Shown piece after piece: positions 13,008 through 15,091 of a DNA stretch of 15,091 nucleotides. The notes beneath the pieces were generated by a model. The model worked only from the letters and a program-made list of their open reading frames with translations. It made no database searches and was not told where the DNA came from. The stretch is from contig JANNEO010000016.1 of NCBI GenBank assembly GCA_031378805.1, positions 1-15,091 on the forward strand, written 5' to 3'. A program made the position numbers and the translations under genes. Position 1 is the stretch's first letter; every line of letters begins with the position of its first letter. The DNA comes from JADCCX01 sp031378805. GTDB lineage: Bacteria; Pseudomonadota; Alphaproteobacteria; Rhizobiales; Beijerinckiaceae.

Positions 13008-14511
13008 CGACAAGCAACCCGGCTTCTTCAAGCGCCTCTTCGGCTTCGGCAAGACGGAGACAGAGGTTGCGCCGGCTCCCGATGCGCCGTCGATTGTGGA
13101 TGATGCGGCAGAGCGTATTGCCCGTGAGATTGCGGAAGCACGGGTTGCGGCTGAAACCGCTGCTGCCGCGCAGTCACGGCAAGACGCGTTGGACAATGTG
13201 CAGGCCCAGGAAGCTGCAGAGGCAGAAACCGCAGCGACGGCGCTTCGTGACAAGGCGCAGCGCGAGCGCACAGAAGCCGAGCGCATTGCCGCGCAAAAGC
13301 GTGCGGAAGACGCCAGGCGCGAGGCGGCAAAAGCTGAAGCGGCCCATGCCGAGCAGTTGCGTCTTGATGAGGAGCGCATCGCCGCGGAGCGTGTTATCCG
13401 TTTGGCTGCCGAACGTGCGCAAGCCGAAGAGGCCGAGATCCAGAGAGCCACAGCCGAGAAGGCTGACGCTGTCAGGATTGCCGCCGAGAAAGCCGAGGCC
13501 GAAACGGTTGCCGAACCTTCAGTCCTCGCACCTTCCATCCTCGCACCTGCTGTCCTCGCATCTGCTGTCGATGAACCGCCGGCCAAGGTCAGCTGGTGGC
13601 AAAAACTCAAGAGCGGTCTTTCACGCACCGCCAGCACCGTCTCGGGCGGCATTACCGGGCTGTTCACCAAGCGCAAGCTCGATGCCGAAACGCTGGAGGA
13701 GCTGGAGGATCTGCTGATCCAGGCAGATCTGGGCATCGATGTCGCAGCGCGTATCTCCAGCGCGGTCGGCAAGGGTCGCTACGACAAGGAAATCGAGCCG
13801 GAGGAGGTGAAAGCGATCCTGGCGGAGGAGGTGGCCAAGGTGCTCGCGCCCGTGGCCATGCCGCTTGTGCTTGATCCGGCGATCAAGCCGTATGTCCTCC
13901 TCATGGTCGGCGTGAATGGCTCTGGCAAGACCACGACCATCGGCAAGCTGGCCTTCAAGTTCAAGGCGGAAGGCAAAAGCGTCATGCTGGCGGCAGGAGA
14001 TACGTTCCGCGCCGCCGCCATCGAGCAGTTGAAGGTCTGGGGCGAGCGCACGGGAGCGCCTGTCATCGCGCGGGACCAGGGCAGTGATGCAGCCGGCCTC
14101 GCCTTCGATGCTGTCAAGGCCGCGCGGGACCAGAATGTCGATGTGCTGCTGGTCGACACGGCAGGGCGCTTGCAGAACCGCACCGAGCTGATGGCGGAGC
14201 TTGAAAAGGTCGTTCGCGTCATCAAGAAACTGGATGAAACCGCTCCGCACGGCGTGCTGCTGGTGCTGGACGCGACGGTGGGCCAGAACGCGCTCAGCCA
14301 GGTCGAGATTTTCGGCAAGACGGCAGGCGTTACCGGCCTCGTCATGACCAAACTCGACGGCACGGCGCGGGGCGGCATCCTCGTCGCCATCGCAGAAAAA
14401 TTCAAATTGCCAATCCATTTCATCGGTGTAGGCGAGGGGGTGGATGATCTGGAGCCGTTCGCGGCACAGGATTTCGCACGGGCCATCGCAGGGCTGGAGC
14501 GGTTGGCGTGA
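13000..14511 (+). CDS. ftsY: Signal recognition particle receptor FtsY
   Basis: FtsY is the membrane-associated GTPase that receives ribosome-SRP complexes from Ffh and hands them to SecYEG. The 503-residue product has an N-terminal A region of about 195 residues that is rich in Ala/Glu/Arg and likely coiled-coil (35-170), then a Pro/Ala/Leu linker, then the NG domain. G-domain motifs are GVNGSGKTTTIGKL (304-317), DTFRAAA (334-340), DTAGRLQNRTELM (386-398), TKLDGTARGG (450-459) and GVGEGVDDLEPF (476-487), all intact. Basic and aromatic residues at the start (KQPGFFKRLFGFGK, 5-18) suggest a lipid-binding amphipathic segment. The start overlaps the mtaB end by eight bases. With ffh only 7.2 kb away, both SRP GTPases lie in the window. 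Confidence 0.97.
   Translation: MADDKQPGFFKRLFGFGKTETEVAPAPDAPSIVDDAAERIAREIAEARVAAETAAAAQSRQDALDNVQAQEAAEAETAATALRDKAQRERTEAERIAAQKRAEDARREAAKAEAAHAEQLRLDEERIAAERVIRLAAERAQAEEAEIQRATAEKADAVRIAAEKAEAETVAEPSVLAPSILAPAVLASAVDEPPAKVSWWQKLKSGLSRTASTVSGGITGLFTKRKLDAETLEELEDLLIQADLGIDVAARISSAVGKGRYDKEIEPEEVKAILAEEVAKVLAPVAMPLVLDPAIKPYVLLMVGVNGSGKTTTIGKLAFKFKAEGKSVMLAAGDTFRAAAIEQLKVWGERTGAPVIARDQGSDAAGLAFDAVKAARDQNVDVLLVDTAGRLQNRTELMAELEKVVRVIKKLDETAPHGVLLVLDATVGQNALSQVEIFGKTAGVTGLVMTKLDGTARGGILVAIAEKFKLPIHFIGVGEGVDDLEPFAAQDFARAIAGLERLA
13516..13569 (+). repeat. 15-base tandem repeat inside ftsY
   Basis: About 3.6 units of a 15-base repeat, roughly CCT-(T/G)C(A/C/T)-(G/A)TC-CTC-GCA, encode P-S/A-V/I-L-A in the linker between the A region and the NG domain (residues about 173-190). 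The unit is in frame, so copy-number changes would only lengthen or shorten the linker. Confidence 0.85.
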
Positions 14512-14518
14512 CGCTCAT

Positions 14519-14694
14519 CTTCCTTCTCCCCTTGGGGGAGAAGGTGGTCGGCGAATGCCGACCGGATGAGGGGTCTCGCAGAGCGAAACTTCGAGGCTCG
14601 ACCAAGCTGCAGTTGCACAAGACTTGCTTCGCAATACCCCTCATCCGTCATGCGTTCCGCATGACACCTTCTCCCGTAAGGGGAGAAGAAGGAG
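14519..14694. repeat. Palindromic intergenic element, copy B (ftsY-trmL gap)
   Basis: About 176 bases of the same family as 3641-3767. The left half has CCTTCTCCCC/GGGGAGAAGG around TTG (14522-14544), then GTCGGC/GCCGAC around GAAT (14547-14562), then CGGATGAGGGG. The right half is its mirror, with GTCATGCG/CGCATGAC around TTC (14647-14665) and CTTCTCCC/GGGAGAAG (14668-14688). The spacer (14574-14636) has no counterpart in copy A. The right end becomes the trmL ribosome site. Confidence 0.85.
14689..14694 (+). promoter_or_regulatory. trmL Shine-Dalgarno sequence at the end of the repeat
   Basis: AAGGAG lies 7 bases before the ATG at 14702. It directly follows the 3' arm GGGAGAAG of the last hairpin of copy B and is itself part of the arm that can pair with the left end of the element. 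rimM has an equivalent site at 3641-3648 on the minus strand. Confidence 0.7.
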
Positions 14695-14701
14695 ACATTC
14701 C

Positions 14702-15091
14702 ATGCCGCTCCGCCTCGCGCTCTACCAGCCTGATATCCCGCAGAATGCGGGCACCATGATCCGCATGGCGGCCTGTCTTGGCGTTGGTGTCGACATCATA
14801 GAGCCTGCCGGCTTTCCCGTGTCAGACCGCCATTTCCGCCGTGCGGGAATGGATTATCTCGATCAGGTGGATATCCGGCGGCATGTCTCGTGGTCCACGT
14901 TCGATGCGGAGCGTCGGGCGCAAGGCGCAAGGCTGGTGCTGCTGACAACAAAGGGTGCCGAGGCGCACACGGCGTTCCGCTTTGTCACAGGCGATATCCT
15001 GATGGTGGGGCGGGAAAGCGCAGGTGTGCCCGACGATGTTCACACCGCTGTCGACGCAAGGGTGGTGATTCCGATGCGGGCGGAAGCGCGT
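14702..15091 (+). CDS. trmL: tRNA (cytidine(34)-2'-O)-methyltransferase TrmL, 5' part only
   Basis: TrmL (YibK) is a SPOUT-class enzyme that 2'-O-methylates the wobble base of certain leucine tRNAs using S-adenosylmethionine. The visible 130 residues begin MPLRLALYQPDIPQNAGTMI, followed by RMAACLG, then IEPAGFPVSDRHFRRAGMDYLD, and later GRESAGVPDDVH and ARVVIPM, which are the knot motifs of the family. Full-length proteins are about 155 residues, so roughly 25 are missing past the right edge, with the last knot strands. AAGGAG upstream fixes the start. It lies 190 bases after ftsY, the gap being almost wholly palindromic repeat, so whether it is in the dapF-mtaB-ftsY transcript is uncertain. 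Confidence 0.95.
   Translation, partial: MPLRLALYQPDIPQNAGTMIRMAACLGVGVDIIEPAGFPVSDRHFRRAGMDYLDQVDIRRHVSWSTFDAERRAQGARLVLLTTKGAEAHTAFRFVTGDILMVGRESAGVPDDVHTAVDARVVIPMRAEAR

Noticed and set aside
11781..13772. A 663-codon open frame on the minus strand opposite mtaB and ftsY
   Set aside because: Its product is Ala/Ser/Arg-rich low-complexity sequence with no family motif, it is wholly antisense to two well-supported genes, and long antisense frames are expected at this GC content.
14519..14694. Small open frames running through the palindromic elements here and at 3641-3767
   Set aside because: Similar peptides in both places result from the shared repeat sequence, not from homologous genes.

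Overview
The window looks like a chromosomal core region from a GC-rich alphaproteobacterium, most likely of the order Hyphomicrobiales (Rhizobiales). That is inferred from the gene families, the dapF-mtaB-ftsY cluster, the alphaproteobacterial forms of Ffh and FtsY, and three palindromic intergenic elements of a style common in that order. I cannot name a genus. I see no rRNA, tRNA, CRISPR array, transposase, phage gene or defence island. Genes are dense and no gap reaches 300 bases; the largest is the 268-base divergent region at 10602-10869.

Layout. The minus strand up to about 8.57 kb, read in transcription order from high to low coordinates, starts with a membrane-anchored Spy/CpxP-like protein, an OmpR-type response regulator and a sensor kinase (8566 to 5941). 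The housekeeping set ffh, rpsP, rimM, trmD, a small exported four-cysteine protein and rplS follows (5795 to 1332) and ends in a clear intrinsic terminator. A TctC/Bug-type solute receptor and the 5' part of pdxY (cut by the window edge) come last. The plus strand resumes at 8741 with an exported metallo-beta-lactamase-fold hydrolase of the NAPE-PLD-like type. An exported GyrI-like domain protein lies convergent to it on the minus strand. From 10870 the plus strand carries dapF-mtaB-ftsY with overlapping ends, then trmL, cut by the right edge.

How the genes fit together. Ffh and FtsY are the two GTPases of co-translational protein targeting. RpsP and RplS are ribosomal proteins, RimM matures the 30S subunit, and TrmD, MtaB and TrmL modify tRNA anticodon-loop bases, so most of the window serves translation and protein export. 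DapF makes meso-diaminopimelate for lysine and peptidoglycan. The Spy-like/regulator/kinase trio looks like an envelope-stress or metal-stress module of the Cpx kind. An exact match to the enterobacterial CpxR box (GTAAA-N5-GTAAA) lies in the promoter region it shares with the hydrolase.

Most worth a second look: (1) that GTAAA-N5-GTAAA site beside a CpxP/CpxR/CpxA-like trio; (2) two copies of one palindromic element, upstream of rimM and of trmL, whose terminal hairpin runs straight into the Shine-Dalgarno sequence of the downstream gene; (3) conserved pairing but changed sequence in the hairpins of that element; (4) a small exported protein with a symmetric CX8C...CX8C pattern placed between trmD and rplS. 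I did not find a convincing large, undescribed multi-gene system.
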